Below, one piece after another: positions 1 to 8,652 of a stretch of 18,970 nucleotides of DNA. The stretch comes from JAJTHY01 sp964458795. GTDB taxonomy: Bacteria; Pseudomonadota; Alphaproteobacteria; Rickettsiales; Midichloriaceae. The position numbers were made by a program, and so were the translations under genes. Position 1 is the stretch's first letter, and each line of letters starts with the position of its first letter. The notes beneath the pieces are model-generated. The model saw nothing but the letters and a program-made list of their open reading frames with translations, did no database searches and was not told where the DNA came from. The DNA lies in the NCBI GenBank assembly GCA_964458795.1, contig CAYWJW010000030.1, positions 1 to 18,970 on the forward strand. Reading direction: 5' to 3'.

Positions 1-46
1 AAGTTTATCTTAACTTAATCTGGAACCGAGTTCTTGAACTTTTACA

Positions 47-105
47 AGGATGACGGCTCTAATATTTTCCGTCATCCTGAGGAACGAAGTGACGTAGGGA
101 TCTTG
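47..105. repeat. Dispersed palindromic repeat, copy 1
   Basis: A perfect 10-bp stem (47-56 with 69-78, arms AGGATGACGG and CCGTCATCCT, 12-nt loop) runs into the motif CATCCTGAGGAACGAAGTGA and then CGTAGGGATCT. The same motif, with small changes, returns at 6487-6520 and in altered form at 16266-16304, so this is a dispersed intergenic repeat family and not a one-off terminator. It lies downstream of mrdA on the minus strand and could also end that transcript, although no T-run follows the stem. The rest of 1-206 shows nothing I can name. Confidence 0.6.
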
Positions 106-206
106 TCAGAAAATTGAAAAAAGCTAAAAAGAATTCATAGAAAGCGAGGAAAAATGCACCCTATAACTGTTAAAGCATATATCACGTTAAACAAGATCTA
201 TAAGCA

Positions 207-1985
207 TTACGCAGCCGCAGCCGCTTCATCATTTTCTAGGATAAAGTTATAAATCTCTTTAGCCAGTGGTGATACTTTTGCACCTGCTTCACCGTGTTCC
301 ACAACCACTGTTACTGCGTATTTTGGGTTATCATATGGTGCAAAACTTGTAAACAGTCCGTGGTGCTTGAAGTTGTGACCCAAATGTTTATATTTTAAGG
401 CTACAACCTGCGCAGTACCTGTTTTACCACATATTGCAAAGTTACCTATAGATAATTGTCGGCTGTATAAAATACCTTTGGGTCTATTTAGGCAATCATA
501 CATCCCTCCCCTAATAAGCTCAAATACCTTAGGATCAACATCAATTGGTTCAATAAACCTATCCCCTGGTACAAGCCTTGGGCTTACATAGTTGCCAGAG
601 GCAATTCGTGCTGTCATAGTAGCTATTTGTAGTGGGGTAAGTAATGTATATCCTTGTCCTATCGAAGCATTTACAGTGTCTCCTGGGTACCAATCTAACT
701 TATACCGCTTTTTCTTCCACTGAGGGTTTGGCATCAGTCCTTCAACTTCACCAAGAAGCTCAATGCCTGTGCGTTCGCCAAGACCAAGCATTTTGGCACC
801 TATATGGAGTTTGTTAATACCCATCTTTAATGCCATGTTAAAGAAGTACACATTGCACGATTGTGAGATTGCAGTGGATAAATCTATACTACCATGCCCT
901 GAAGTCTTCCAGCATTTAAATGCTCTTGATCCTAACCTAAATTCTCCAGGACAGTGATAATGTGTTTTAGGATCAAGACCCGCGATAAGACCAGAAAACG
1001 CTGTTACAAGCTTAAAAGTTGAGCCAGGCGGGTATGCACTGGTAATTGCATGATTAAGAAGTGGATTGGACTCAGCTTTAATTATACGCTCCCATTCATC
1101 TTTTGATATACCATCTACGAATAGATTAGGATCAAAACTAGGTGTTGAGTGAAGCGCTAGCACATCGCCATTTTGAACATTCATGACTACAACTGAAGCT
1201 GTTAAATCACGGCTAGTTAACAGTTCATGAATAAAATTTTGCAATTTGGCATTGACCGAAAGCACAAGAGCTTGCCCGGGCGTAGGATCCTCAGTAGAAA
1301 TTGTTCTGATAAACCTACCTCTCGCATCAACTTCAGTTTTTTTGAGCCCAGGATAGCCAATCAAAACATCATTAAAGATTTTTTCTATACCTATTTTACC
1401 TACTTTTAGCTGCTCTGAAATGGGCATAGAAAGGCCTTCAACTTCTTGCTTATTAGGGGTAGATACATAGCCAGTAATATGAGCAAATGCCTCTGGAAAT
1501 TGATAATTTCTATGTGATGACTCAATAACTTCCACGCCTGGTAAAATATGATCACTTTCTACCAACTTGTTAACTTCGCTCCACTCCAGATTATCCTTAA
1601 GAAACAGGTAATCATTAGGCTGACGCTTAGCTAACTTGCGCCTCAACTCGTCATCGCTGACCTCGAAATCTACACCTAAAACATTTGATATATGACCAAG
1701 CAATTCCGAGACATTTGGAATTGCAAGGCTATCAATACCCATTCTAAAATTTGAAGAATTAGAAGCTATCACCTCGCGATTGCAGTCATATATTACACCT
1801 CGTGGAGCTGAAATCACCATAAGTTTAAGGCGATTTTTATCAGATAAGGTCCTGAATTTACTAGAGGAGATCATCTGTAAATAATAATAACGCCCGGCTA
1901 TTACAGAAAAGAAAAATAGTTTTATACCCCCAATAACCAAGGATCTACGGGAAAACTTCTTATATTTTAATGATTCATCTCGCAT
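207..1985 (-). CDS. mrdA: Penicillin-binding protein 2 (elongasome transpeptidase)
   Basis: PBP2 cross-links peptidoglycan during lateral wall growth, working with RodA, MreC and MreD at the inner membrane. The 592-residue protein has a short cytoplasmic start, one membrane anchor at about residues 17-38, a dimerisation/pedestal region, and the transpeptidase domain with all three active-site motifs: STFK with catalytic S322 and K325, SCN at 376-378, and KTG at 521-523. Length is normal for the family. The ATG start lies inside the end of mreD (11-bp overlap), which implies translational coupling. The C-terminus ends in a run of five alanines after NDE, a small oddity encoded by GC-rich codons. 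rodA is not visible here. The gene implies that this bacterium still makes at least some peptidoglycan. Confidence 0.95.
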   Translation of the reverse strand: MRDESLKYKKFSRRSLVIGGIKLFFFSVIAGRYYYLQMISSSKFRTLSDKNRLKLMVISAPRGVIYDCNREVIASNSSNFRMGIDSLAIPNVSELLGHISNVLGVDFEVSDDELRRKLAKRQPNDYLFLKDNLEWSEVNKLVESDHILPGVEVIESSHRNYQFPEAFAHITGYVSTPNKQEVEGLSMPISEQLKVGKIGIEKIFNDVLIGYPGLKKTEVDARGRFIRTISTEDPTPGQALVLSVNAKLQNFIHELLTSRDLTASVVVMNVQNGDVLALHSTPSFDPNLFVDGISKDEWERIIKAESNPLLNHAITSAYPPGSTFKLVTAFSGLIAGLDPKTHYHCPGEFRLGSRAFKCWKTSGHGSIDLSTAISQSCNVYFFNMALKMGINKLHIGAKMLGLGERTGIELLGEVEGLMPNPQWKKKRYKLDWYPGDTVNASIGQGYTLLTPLQIATMTARIASGNYVSPRLVPGDRFIEPIDVDPKVFELIRGGMYDCLNRPKGILYSRQLSIGNFAICGKTGTAQVVALKYKHLGHNFKHHGLFTSFAPYDNPKYAVTVVVEHGEAGAKVSPLAKEIYNFILENDEAAAAA

Positions 1986-2472
1986 TTCTAGTCACAAACC
2001 AATTAAGCTTGATAGAGTAAAAATAGTGCAATATAGGATACAATATTATTGTAACAACCGTACTCAATATTTCCGAATAAGAGATACTTATAGGTAGATT
2101 CATAATGAAATTTATAGTTTGCCTCAAAAGCTCAGATATTAGAACCAATAATATAAAACTCAAAAAAACTATGCTGAATCTTTGTTTAAACAAGGAGTTA
2201 GCATTGGTTCGTCCCAGCACGCTTATAGTAACATATATTAGAGCATGCAATCCCAAAACCGTATTTAATAATTCATCATTTAACAGGCCTATTAAACCTA
2301 TGTAGGCTAGATTAACTCTTAATAACTTATTTATTGAGAAATAAAATGTGGTTATCAAAAGAAGATCCGGCCTAATGGAAATAGAAAACAAATTATAAAA
2401 TGCATATGGCAAATAGATGAGTAGCAATAGATACACATATAGTTTCAGATCTGATTGGTGTATAAATTTCAT
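1975..2472 (-). CDS. mreD: Rod shape-determining protein MreD
   Basis: MreD is a small multi-pass inner-membrane protein of the rod complex. From the ATG at 2472 the product is 165 residues, close to the usual MreD length of about 160. It is almost wholly hydrophobic with five or so membrane segments, and has the family pattern of an early RPDLLL motif followed by a helix ending in LLNDELLNTVLGLHAL. A TTG codon in frame at 2511 would add 13 residues (to 178); I prefer the ATG because it matches family length, though neither start has a convincing Shine-Dalgarno sequence. The gene overlaps mrdA by 11 bp. mreB and mreC are not next to it here, although they often precede mreD; the upstream neighbour is the divergent lon. 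Confidence 0.85.
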   Translation of the reverse strand: MKFIHQSDLKLYVYLLLLIYLPYAFYNLFSISIRPDLLLITTFYFSINKLLRVNLAYIGLIGLLNDELLNTVLGLHALIYVTISVLGRTNANSLFKQRFSIVFLSFILLVLISELLRQTINFIMNLPISISYSEILSTVVTIILYPILHYFYSIKLNWFVTRNAR

Positions 2473-2566
2473 TTCGCCGACTGTTATTTTTATTAATATT
2501 TTTAAAAGCAAGTTATTTTAAAGTGTGATAGTATTATATACCGGTGTAAAATAATTGGAACCTTAC

Positions 2567-2596
2567 TTGTTATTTTTATTTTATAAACTATATAAA
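2567..2596 (+). promoter_or_regulatory. Possible lon promoter
   Basis: TTGTTA (2567-2572) is followed after 16 nt by TATATA (2589-2594), or after 18 nt by TATAAA (2591-2596), about 26-30 bp before the lon start. No clear heat-shock (sigma-32) consensus is visible. The stretch is very AT-rich, so chance matches are likely. Confidence 0.3.
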
Positions 2597-2621
2597 TGCT
2601 AAATCAGAGTGGTAAATTTCT

Positions 2622-5030
2622 ATGAAGAACTTATTGCAAAATAACCTACCAGTACTTCCACTTAGAGATTTAGTTGTCTTTCCAGGCATGATAGTTCCGC
2701 TTTTTGTAGGTAGAAACAAGTCTATCAATGCACTTGAAGCGGCTTCACAAGTTGGCAATAAACTTCTTTTGGTTGCTCAAAAAGATTCAAATAATGAGGC
2801 GCCAAAAACCTCAGATCTATATAAAGTAGGTGTTGTAGGTCAAGTTTTACAGATCTTAAAACTTAATGAAACTACACTAAAGGTATTAGTTGAAGGCAAG
2901 CAACGCGTTAAAGTAATCAAATACGCTACTGAGGATGAACATTACATAGCGCAGGTTAAGGATTTAGATGATGTTCACCCAAAAGATCCAAGTGAACTCT
3001 CTGCAATGCGCCGCTCTATTACGGATTTGTTCGAAAATTATATACAACTCAATGCGAAAGTTAACCCTGAAATTCTGGCTACTATACAGTCTATGGAAAG
3101 CCTCACAAAATTTGCTGATGTGGTTAGTTCCAACTTAATGATTAAAGTAGCTCATAAGCAAGAGATCTTGGAATCCAATAGTCTTACAAAAAAACTTGAG
3201 AAAATCTTAGGTTATTTACAATTAGAAATTGATCTTCTTAATACGGAGACGAGGATCAAGACCCGTGTTAGGCATCAAATTGAAAAAAATCAAAAAGATT
3301 ATTATCTAACCGAGCAACTTAAAGCCATTCAAAAAGAATTAGGCGAAGAGGACTTTAAGGAAGAGGTGGCTGAACTTAGCCTTAAGCTCAAAGATATTAA
3401 GCTCACTAAGGAAGCGCGCGAAAAGGCTGATACTGAACTTAAGAAACTCAAGTTCATGAATCCTATGTCATCAGAGGCCTCAGTAGTACGCAACTATTTA
3501 GATTGGATTATAAGCCTTCCTTGGAAAGTTTCCAGTCCGCTCAACAAAAACATTAGTAAAGCCCAAGATGTTCTTGATAAAGACCATTATGGTTTGGAAA
3601 AAATCAAAGAGCGTATTTTGGAATACCTAGCAGTTAATCTACGTACAAATATGCTAAAAAGCCCAATAATTTGCCTTGTTGGCCCTCCAGGTGTAGGTAA
3701 AACTTCTCTGGTAAAGTCAATTGCTAGAGCAACTGGTCGTGAGTTTGTTAAAGTTTCCTTAGGTGGTCTTCGCGATGAAGCTGAGATTAAGGGACATAGG
3801 CGCACCTATATAGGTGCAATGCCTGGTAAAATAATTCAAGCACTCAAAAAAGCCAAAAAGGATAACCCAGTTATGTTGCTTGACGAGATAGATAAAATGG
3901 GGATGGACTATAGAGGTGACCCATCATCAGCCATGCTTGAGGTTCTGGATCCTGAACAGAATAATATCTTCAGTGACCATTATCTAGAAGTAGAATACGA
4001 TCTCTCCCAAGTCATGTTTGTGGCTACTGCGAACGGTTATGATGGTATACCACGCCCACTTATGGACCGTATGGAAATTATTAACCTTTCAGGCTACACC
4101 GAAGATGAAAAGATAGCCATAGCTGAGAATTATCTAATTCCGAAACAGCTTGAGGCTCACGGCGCTAAGAAAGGTGAAATAAAGGTTACTAAGCAAGCCC
4201 TAGTTGATATCGTTCGTTACTATACCCGTGAAGCAGGAGTACGTAGCCTTGATCGCAATATTGCAAAACTTATCCGCAAATCCATTAAGAAAATCATGAT
4301 GAAGTCGGGAGTAAAATCTATAGTTATAGATAGCACCAATATTCATGATTATCTAGGAGTTCGCAAATATCAATTTGGTGAAATAGAAAAGAGCAATCTT
4401 ATTGGTATTACCAACGGGCTTGCCTACTCTGATATGGGCGGTGACTTACTTTCAATTGAAGTGGTATTACTGTATGGGAAAGGTGGAGATCTCAAAATCA
4501 CTGGTAAACTAGGTGATGTTATGAAAGAATCTGCTCAGACCGCACTAAGCTACATACGTTCTAAAGCTGTAGATTTTGGTGTTAGACCTAATGTATTTAA
4601 GCTTAAAGACATCCACATTCACGTGCCGGAAGGAGCAACCCCTAAAGATGGACCATCCGCAGGTATTGCAATCTCAACTTCCTTGATATCCGCACTTACC
4701 GGGATTCCAGTTCGCAAAGATATAGCAATGACTGGTGAAATAACACTTAGAGGTAGAGTTCTACCTATAGGTGGCCTTAAAGAGAAGCTTTTAGCCGCAC
4801 TTCGTGGTGGAGTTAAAACAGTTCTTATTCCTTTCGAGAATGTGAAAGATCTAGAAGATATTCCAGATAATGTTAAAACTGGACTTGAGATTATACCTGT
4901 TGAACGTGTGGAAGAAGTCTTCAAGCACGCCCTAACTAAACCTTTCACCCCTATAGACTGGGATGAAGAAAAAGAACTAGCAAAGCAAGAACGCGGCCTA
5001 AATGATTTCGACCACATAACGGCGCATTAA
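2622..5030 (+). CDS. lon: ATP-dependent protease Lon
   Basis: Lon is a cytoplasmic hexameric AAA+ serine protease that degrades damaged and short-lived regulatory proteins. The 802-residue protein has the LonA layout: N-terminal substrate domain with the typical opening LPVLPLRDLVVFPGM, a coiled-coil region around 190-270, an AAA+ module with Walker A GPPGVGKTS at 354-362 and Walker B LLDEID with D421/E422, and the C-terminal protease domain. The catalytic dyad is S679 (in KDGPSAGIA) and K722 (in GGLKEK), the same numbers as in E. coli Lon. In alphaproteobacteria Lon also turns over cell-cycle regulators such as CcrM and SciP or DnaA. It is transcribed alone, divergently from mreD, and followed by a hairpin terminator. 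Confidence 0.98.
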   Translation: MKNLLQNNLPVLPLRDLVVFPGMIVPLFVGRNKSINALEAASQVGNKLLLVAQKDSNNEAPKTSDLYKVGVVGQVLQILKLNETTLKVLVEGKQRVKVIKYATEDEHYIAQVKDLDDVHPKDPSELSAMRRSITDLFENYIQLNAKVNPEILATIQSMESLTKFADVVSSNLMIKVAHKQEILESNSLTKKLEKILGYLQLEIDLLNTETRIKTRVRHQIEKNQKDYYLTEQLKAIQKELGEEDFKEEVAELSLKLKDIKLTKEAREKADTELKKLKFMNPMSSEASVVRNYLDWIISLPWKVSSPLNKNISKAQDVLDKDHYGLEKIKERILEYLAVNLRTNMLKSPIICLVGPPGVGKTSLVKSIARATGREFVKVSLGGLRDEAEIKGHRRTYIGAMPGKIIQALKKAKKDNPVMLLDEIDKMGMDYRGDPSSAMLEVLDPEQNNIFSDHYLEVEYDLSQVMFVATANGYDGIPRPLMDRMEIINLSGYTEDEKIAIAENYLIPKQLEAHGAKKGEIKVTKQALVDIVRYYTREAGVRSLDRNIAKLIRKSIKKIMMKSGVKSIVIDSTNIHDYLGVRKYQFGEIEKSNLIGITNGLAYSDMGGDLLSIEVVLLYGKGGDLKITGKLGDVMKESAQTALSYIRSKAVDFGVRPNVFKLKDIHIHVPEGATPKDGPSAGIAISTSLISALTGIPVRKDIAMTGEITLRGRVLPIGGLKEKLLAALRGGVKTVLIPFENVKDLEDIPDNVKTGLEIIPVERVEEVFKHALTKPFTPIDWDEEKELAKQERGLNDFDHITAH

Positions 5031-5058
5031 TGCTGTATATAGCAAGTCTTTATCACCC

Positions 5059-5074
5059 CGCGACCTGCGTCGCG
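5059..5074. repeat. GC-rich mini-palindrome (CGCGAC/GTCGCG)
   Basis: A 6-bp perfect stem, CGCGAC and GTCGCG with a 4-nt loop CTGC, is embedded in CACCCCGCGACCTGCGTCGC. Its GC content stands out sharply from the surrounding AT-rich DNA. It sits 28 bp after the lon stop and may be part of the lon mRNA 3' end or an isolated copy of a dispersed palindromic repeat. Confidence 0.45.
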
Positions 5075-5117
5075 AGATGGCAGGGATTTATACCAATTCC
5101 AGTAAATAACTCTACAG

Positions 5118-5150
5118 ACCAAAACCCATTAATTATTTATGGGTTTTGGT
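5118..5150 (+). terminator. lon transcription terminator hairpin
   Basis: A perfect 12-bp stem (5118-5129 ACCAAAACCCAT with 5139-5150 ATGGGTTTTGGT) closes a 9-nt loop, 88 bp after lon. The sequence after it is ATAATAATTT, T-rich only at its end, so the fit to an intrinsic terminator is fair and not perfect. Confidence 0.55.
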
Positions 5151-5156
5151 ATAATA

Positions 5157-5308
5157 ATTTGTCATGCCGTACTTGATACAGCATCTATATTCAGGCCTCT
5201 TTAAAGCGTAATTACTGTATAAAAATAGAGTTTTGAACCTACAGAAAGAAAAGGTAAAAGTATTTTTTGTTGAAATATGGATGCCGTATCAAGTACGGCA
5301 TGACAAAT
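5157..5308. repeat. Long inverted repeat pair flanking a 75-bp core
   Basis: The left arm (5157-5195) reads ATTTGTCATGCCGTACTTGA and on. The right arm (5271-5308) is its reverse complement with one mismatch over the outer 29 bp, and a weaker match that includes a 1-nt gap further in. Each arm is itself a small hairpin: ATGCCGTA-TCAAG-TACGGCAT in the right arm (5281-5301), and the same with one mismatch in the left (5164-5184). No flanking target duplication and no open reading frame are visible in the core. Nothing else is recognisable in the 332-bp gap between lon and the glycosyltransferase gene beyond this and the two hairpins before it. Confidence 0.7.
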
Positions 5309-5362
5309 GTGCGCTTATCGTTTTCATGCTACTTTTATACTGCTTTAGCTATACTTGCTGTA

Positions 5363-6175
5363 TTACTTATAATCAATTTTGGCCTGCATAAATTTTTCTC
5401 GAGCCTTTAAGAGCCTGGTAGTGCGCGAAATGCTGTAAAGTATAGACATTAAGAATCCCTCAGTGCCAAGCATAACGTACTGCTCTATTAAATACGCCCG
5501 TAAGAATGTCCAAAAGGGTTCAACTAATATACGCGCCAAATGCGGGCACCTCCCCTTTATGAAGAGATCTTCAGCTTGCATACTGGTATAAAAGTTAATT
5601 TTCTCCAAAGCATGCGTAAATGAGCGAAAACAGCGATGCATAAGTTTATGCCTCAATCTACCAGTTTTCCCTGTATGCACGATTACAGAATCATGAACCT
5701 TGCTAGCTTTAAAACCAGCTTTAGCTTTGTTGTATAATCTGGTCACTATATTCTCTGGACCAGGGCTGTATTCAGAAATTTTTTTAAATCTAGGCAAAAA
5801 TTTCACTGCAATGCGATAAGCTGAATGTCTATTTACTTTCTCATTGGCAAATAGCATAGATATCTCATGCTTTAAACCCGGTGACACCTCTTCATCAGCA
5901 TCTATATTTAATATCCAATCATTTCTGCAAAGCTTTTCAGCAAATGATTTTTGTGGTCCATAACCATGCCACTCGTTATACAGCACTTGGTCTGCACCGC
6001 ATGATTTTGCTATATCTACCGTTTTATCAGTACTGCCGCTATCAACCACAATAATCTCATCCACCCAGCCTTTTACACTATTAATTGCATAACTAATCCT
6101 ATCTTCTTCATTCTTTGTGATAATGAAAACAGAAATTGGAAATTTTTCATGAGTATGCAAAATATTTTTTTTCAT
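5363..6175 (-). CDS. Family 2 glycosyltransferase, WaaE/KdtX-like
   Basis: Probably transfers a sugar from a nucleotide-sugar donor to the lipopolysaccharide core or another envelope glycan at the cytoplasmic face of the inner membrane. The 270-residue protein opens with the GT-A fold nucleotide-binding strand SVFIITKNEED, followed by EIIVVDSGSTDKT, and carries the DXD metal-binding motif as D92-A93-D94 within LNIDADEE. The C-terminal third, with PFWTFLRAYLIEQY and a hydrophobic stretch, matches the WaaE-type subgroup (beta-1,4-glucosyltransferase of LPS inner core) by memory of the family. The acceptor cannot be read from sequence. It stands alone, with no LPS genes next to it. Confidence 0.85.
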   Translation of the reverse strand: MKKNILHTHEKFPISVFIITKNEEDRISYAINSVKGWVDEIIVVDSGSTDKTVDIAKSCGADQVLYNEWHGYGPQKSFAEKLCRNDWILNIDADEEVSPGLKHEISMLFANEKVNRHSAYRIAVKFLPRFKKISEYSPGPENIVTRLYNKAKAGFKASKVHDSVIVHTGKTGRLRHKLMHRCFRSFTHALEKINFYTSMQAEDLFIKGRCPHLARILVEPFWTFLRAYLIEQYVMLGTEGFLMSILYSISRTTRLLKAREKFMQAKIDYK

Positions 6176-6640
6176 TCTATCTGCTATGATGTTATAAAGA
6201 TTTTACCAAGGCTTTGACCAGTACGCAAGCTATCAAAAAAATATTTTACAGAGGGACTTCCATAGGCAAGAAAATCTAGTTATACTTATAAATATAAGAT
6301 AAAAGAAGTGTGCTTCGCCCTCAAACAAGCGTTGTTGCATGGAAACTTGAGATCATTTAAATCAAGTACCTATGGGGAATAGGAGCAGTGTTTGTTATGA
6401 TCACCATCTGACCTCTAAACTTCCTAGATCCCCACGTCGCCTGCGGCTCATCAGAATGACGGAGGCTAGGTTTTTCCAGGGATTTGCCATCCTGAGGAGC
6501 GAGAGCGACGTGGGGATCTCAGACGCCAAGAGGTGAAGCAATATTGATCGAAGAAGCATATTCTCTGCCTCGTATTTGGCGGGCTACAATGGGATGAACT
6601 ATAGCTATTTGATCGACGGTAAGGCAATGAGGTGCGAGAC
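6176..6640. other. Gene-poor interval containing a paired repeat
   Basis: This 465-bp gap between the glycosyltransferase gene and pyrG has no open reading frame with family features. Its middle (6427-6520) holds a head-to-head repeat pair, described separately. The flanks, for example GCGTTGTTGCATGG near 6332, give an impression of decayed mobile-element DNA, but I cannot identify any element. No RNA gene is recognisable. Confidence 0.5.
6427..6520. repeat. Dispersed palindromic repeat, copy 2 (inverted pair)
   Basis: Two head-to-head arms, 6427-6463 and 6487-6520, pair perfectly over their outer 15 bp (AGATCCCCACGTCGC with GCGACGTGGGGATCT) and loosely further in. The right arm, CATCCTGAGGAGCGAGAGCG and on, is the same family as the copy at 69-105. 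The left arm has a different inner palindrome (GCC-GCA-GGC when read on the minus strand). Confidence 0.65.
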
Positions 6641-8272
6641 TTAAGAAACTTTGCCTTTATGCGCAATAGCATGCCGGATAAAAGAAGTGAAAAGTGGGTG
6701 AGGAGAAAAGGCTCTGGACTTTAATTCAGGGTGAAACTGCACTCCTATAAACCATGGATGATCAGAAATCTCAGCTATCTCGGTAAGTTTGCCATTAGGG
6801 GACATTCCAGAAAATAGCATGCCATGATTTTCAAACTGATTTTTAAGTTTGATATTCACCTCATAGCGATGCCGATGACGCTCTGAAATATCAGATTTGC
6901 CATATACTTCATAGGCCTTACTCCCCTTTTTTATATGACAGGGATAAGCTCCGAGACGCATTGTGCCACCCATATCTTTAGAATTATGTTTAACTGTATT
7001 GCCTGCATGTTCCCATTCACTCATAAGGCCTATAACCTGCGTACAGTCTAAGCCAAATTCGGTGGATGATGCATTTTTTATGTTAAGTATATCGCGTGCG
7101 AATTCTATCATCGCTAGCTGCATGCCCAGGCATATGCCAAAGAATGGGATATTATGAGTTCTGGCATACTTTATCGCAAGGATTTTTCCTTCGGTATCTC
7201 TAAAGCCAAAGCCACCGGGAACAAGTATGCCATGAATATCTGCGAGTTTTTCGCTGATATTTTCTTCCTTAAGGTTTCCAGCAGTAACCCAAACGAGTTT
7301 GACTTTGTATTGCAATTTAATACCGGCATGTTGCAAAGCTTCAATAAGTGATTTGTAGGAGTCCTTAAGTTTCGTATATTTGCCAACAATGGCTATTCTA
7401 ACCTCTGCCATAGGATTATCGATATTCTCGACAATTTCTTCCCATGAGCGAATGGCAAAGTTAGAGTCATCATGTGATAGGTTGAAGTGCTTGAGTACTT
7501 CTTTGGCAAGGCCTTCAGCATGATAGGCAAGTAGCGCATGATAAATGGTTTTTTGGTCCAAACCTTGGATTACGGTGTCCTTAGTCATATTGCAAAAGAG
7601 TGCGATCTTAGCACGATCCTCCTCTGGAATAGGTTTTTGTGAACGACATAGAAGGATATCGGGTTGAATACCTATCGACCGTAGTTCTTTAACTGAATGT
7701 TGAGTTGGCTTGGTTTTCAATTCTCTGGATGTTGGAATATATGGAACTAAAGTTAGGTGTAGAAAAAGCGATCTATCTCTGCCAAGTTCATACCCAAGTT
7801 GGCGAATAGCTTCGCAGAATGGCTGAGCTTCAATATCACCAACAGTGCCGCCAATCTCGCAGAGTACAAAATCGACATCATCAGTATTGGCGAGGATAAA
7901 GTCTTTAATTAGGTTAGTTACATGTGGTATTACCTGAACGGTAACACCTAGGTATTCGCCTTTGCGTTCTTTAGCAATAAGATCTGAGTAGATTTTTCCG
8001 GTGGTAATATTATCACCACGTCTAGCATCTACACCGGTGAATCTTTCATAGTGCCCAAGGTCAAGGTCAGTTTCTGCGCCGTCTTCGGTTACAAATACTT
8101 CACCGTGTTGATGCGGGCTCATAGTACCAGGGTCTACGTTTAAGTAGGGGTCTAGCTTGCGCAGTCTTACGCGGTATCCGGCGGATTGCAATAATGCTCC
8201 GAGAGCTGCGGAGGCCACTCCTTTACCTAAAGAAGAAACTACACCGCCAGTAATGAATATAAATTTGGACAT
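6641..8272 (-). CDS. pyrG: CTP synthase
   Basis: Makes CTP from UTP, ATP and glutamine in the cytoplasm. The 543-residue length matches the family (E. coli 545). The N-terminal synthetase domain starts with the P-loop-like GGVVSSLGKG at 9-18; the C-terminal class I glutamine amidotransferase domain has the nucleophile C381 in GICLGMQ and the catalytic His/Glu pair H514/E516 in QFHPEL. The gene follows secG with only 6 bp between stop and start, so the two are probably cotranscribed. No clear Shine-Dalgarno sequence is needed if coupling occurs. Keeping pyrG suggests that CTP is made locally from UTP and not only imported. Confidence 0.98.
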   Translation of the reverse strand: MSKFIFITGGVVSSLGKGVASAALGALLQSAGYRVRLRKLDPYLNVDPGTMSPHQHGEVFVTEDGAETDLDLGHYERFTGVDARRGDNITTGKIYSDLIAKERKGEYLGVTVQVIPHVTNLIKDFILANTDDVDFVLCEIGGTVGDIEAQPFCEAIRQLGYELGRDRSLFLHLTLVPYIPTSRELKTKPTQHSVKELRSIGIQPDILLCRSQKPIPEEDRAKIALFCNMTKDTVIQGLDQKTIYHALLAYHAEGLAKEVLKHFNLSHDDSNFAIRSWEEIVENIDNPMAEVRIAIVGKYTKLKDSYKSLIEALQHAGIKLQYKVKLVWVTAGNLKEENISEKLADIHGILVPGGFGFRDTEGKILAIKYARTHNIPFFGICLGMQLAMIEFARDILNIKNASSTEFGLDCTQVIGLMSEWEHAGNTVKHNSKDMGGTMRLGAYPCHIKKGSKAYEVYGKSDISERHRHRYEVNIKLKNQFENHGMLFSGMSPNGKLTEIAEISDHPWFIGVQFHPELKSRAFSPHPLFTSFIRHAIAHKGKVS

Positions 8273-8278
8273 ACATCA

Positions 8279-8590
8279 CTATTCGCCAAGTTCAGGAGCT
8301 TCTAGCTTTTTTTGTGGCGATGGTTCATTACTGATATCGTCTAGCATACTAGAAAAATGTTTGTGCTCAGCGTTTATTACCTTTGCAACTAGTAGTGAGT
8401 TGAAAACAAAAAGTATGGCAAGAACTATGGTGATTTTGCTAAGTATATTACTTGTTGATTTATTAGAAAATAAACTATGACCACTACCTGATAGACCAGC
8501 TAGGCTATCAGTTCCGGTTTTTTGCATAAGGATTATGCCAATGAGAGAAATTACAATTATAACTTGGATTACTAGAAGTAGAGTTGTCAT
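8279..8590 (-). CDS. secG: Preprotein translocase subunit SecG
   Basis: SecG is the small accessory subunit of the SecYEG protein-export channel. The 103-residue protein has two membrane helices (about 4-22 and 50-68) separated by the conserved polar stretch LMQKTGTDSLAGLSGSG, followed by a charged, low-conservation tail. It is the first gene of the secG-pyrG pair and diverges from ftsB. Its start codon lies inside one arm of an 8-bp dyad (8590-8597 with 8620-8627). Confidence 0.93.
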   Translation of the reverse strand: MTTLLLVIQVIIVISLIGIILMQKTGTDSLAGLSGSGHSLFSNKSTSNILSKITIVLAILFVFNSLLVAKVINAEHKHFSSMLDDISNEPSPQKKLEAPELGE

Positions 8591-8627
8591 ATCATGAATA
8601 CTATGTTAGGTTTCGAGTGTCATGATA
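8590..8627. promoter_or_regulatory. Dyad between secG and ftsB
   Basis: TATCATGA (8590-8597) and TCATGATA (8620-8627) are perfect inverted repeats 22 bp apart in the 62-bp divergent intergenic region. The left arm touches the secG start codon. This could be an operator shared by both genes or a chance match in AT-rich DNA. Confidence 0.3.
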
Positions 8628-8652
8628 AAAGCTTTTAACGAAAACTTCAACC

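Noticed and set aside
4619..5017. 132-residue antisense frame within lon
   Set aside because: It lies opposite the conserved protease domain; lon explains the sequence fully.
6300..6640. Possible decayed insertion sequence (GCGTTGTTGCATGG and flanking text)
   Set aside because: No transposase fragment or terminal inverted repeats could be identified; the impression is from a short motif only.
6466..6672. 68-residue open frame overlapping the pyrG end on the minus strand
   Set aside because: It reads through the dispersed repeat at 6427-6520 and gives a low-complexity Ser/Arg-rich product with no family features.
8157..8480. 107-residue plus-strand frame across the secG-pyrG junction
   Set aside because: Antisense to two well-conserved genes and without family features.
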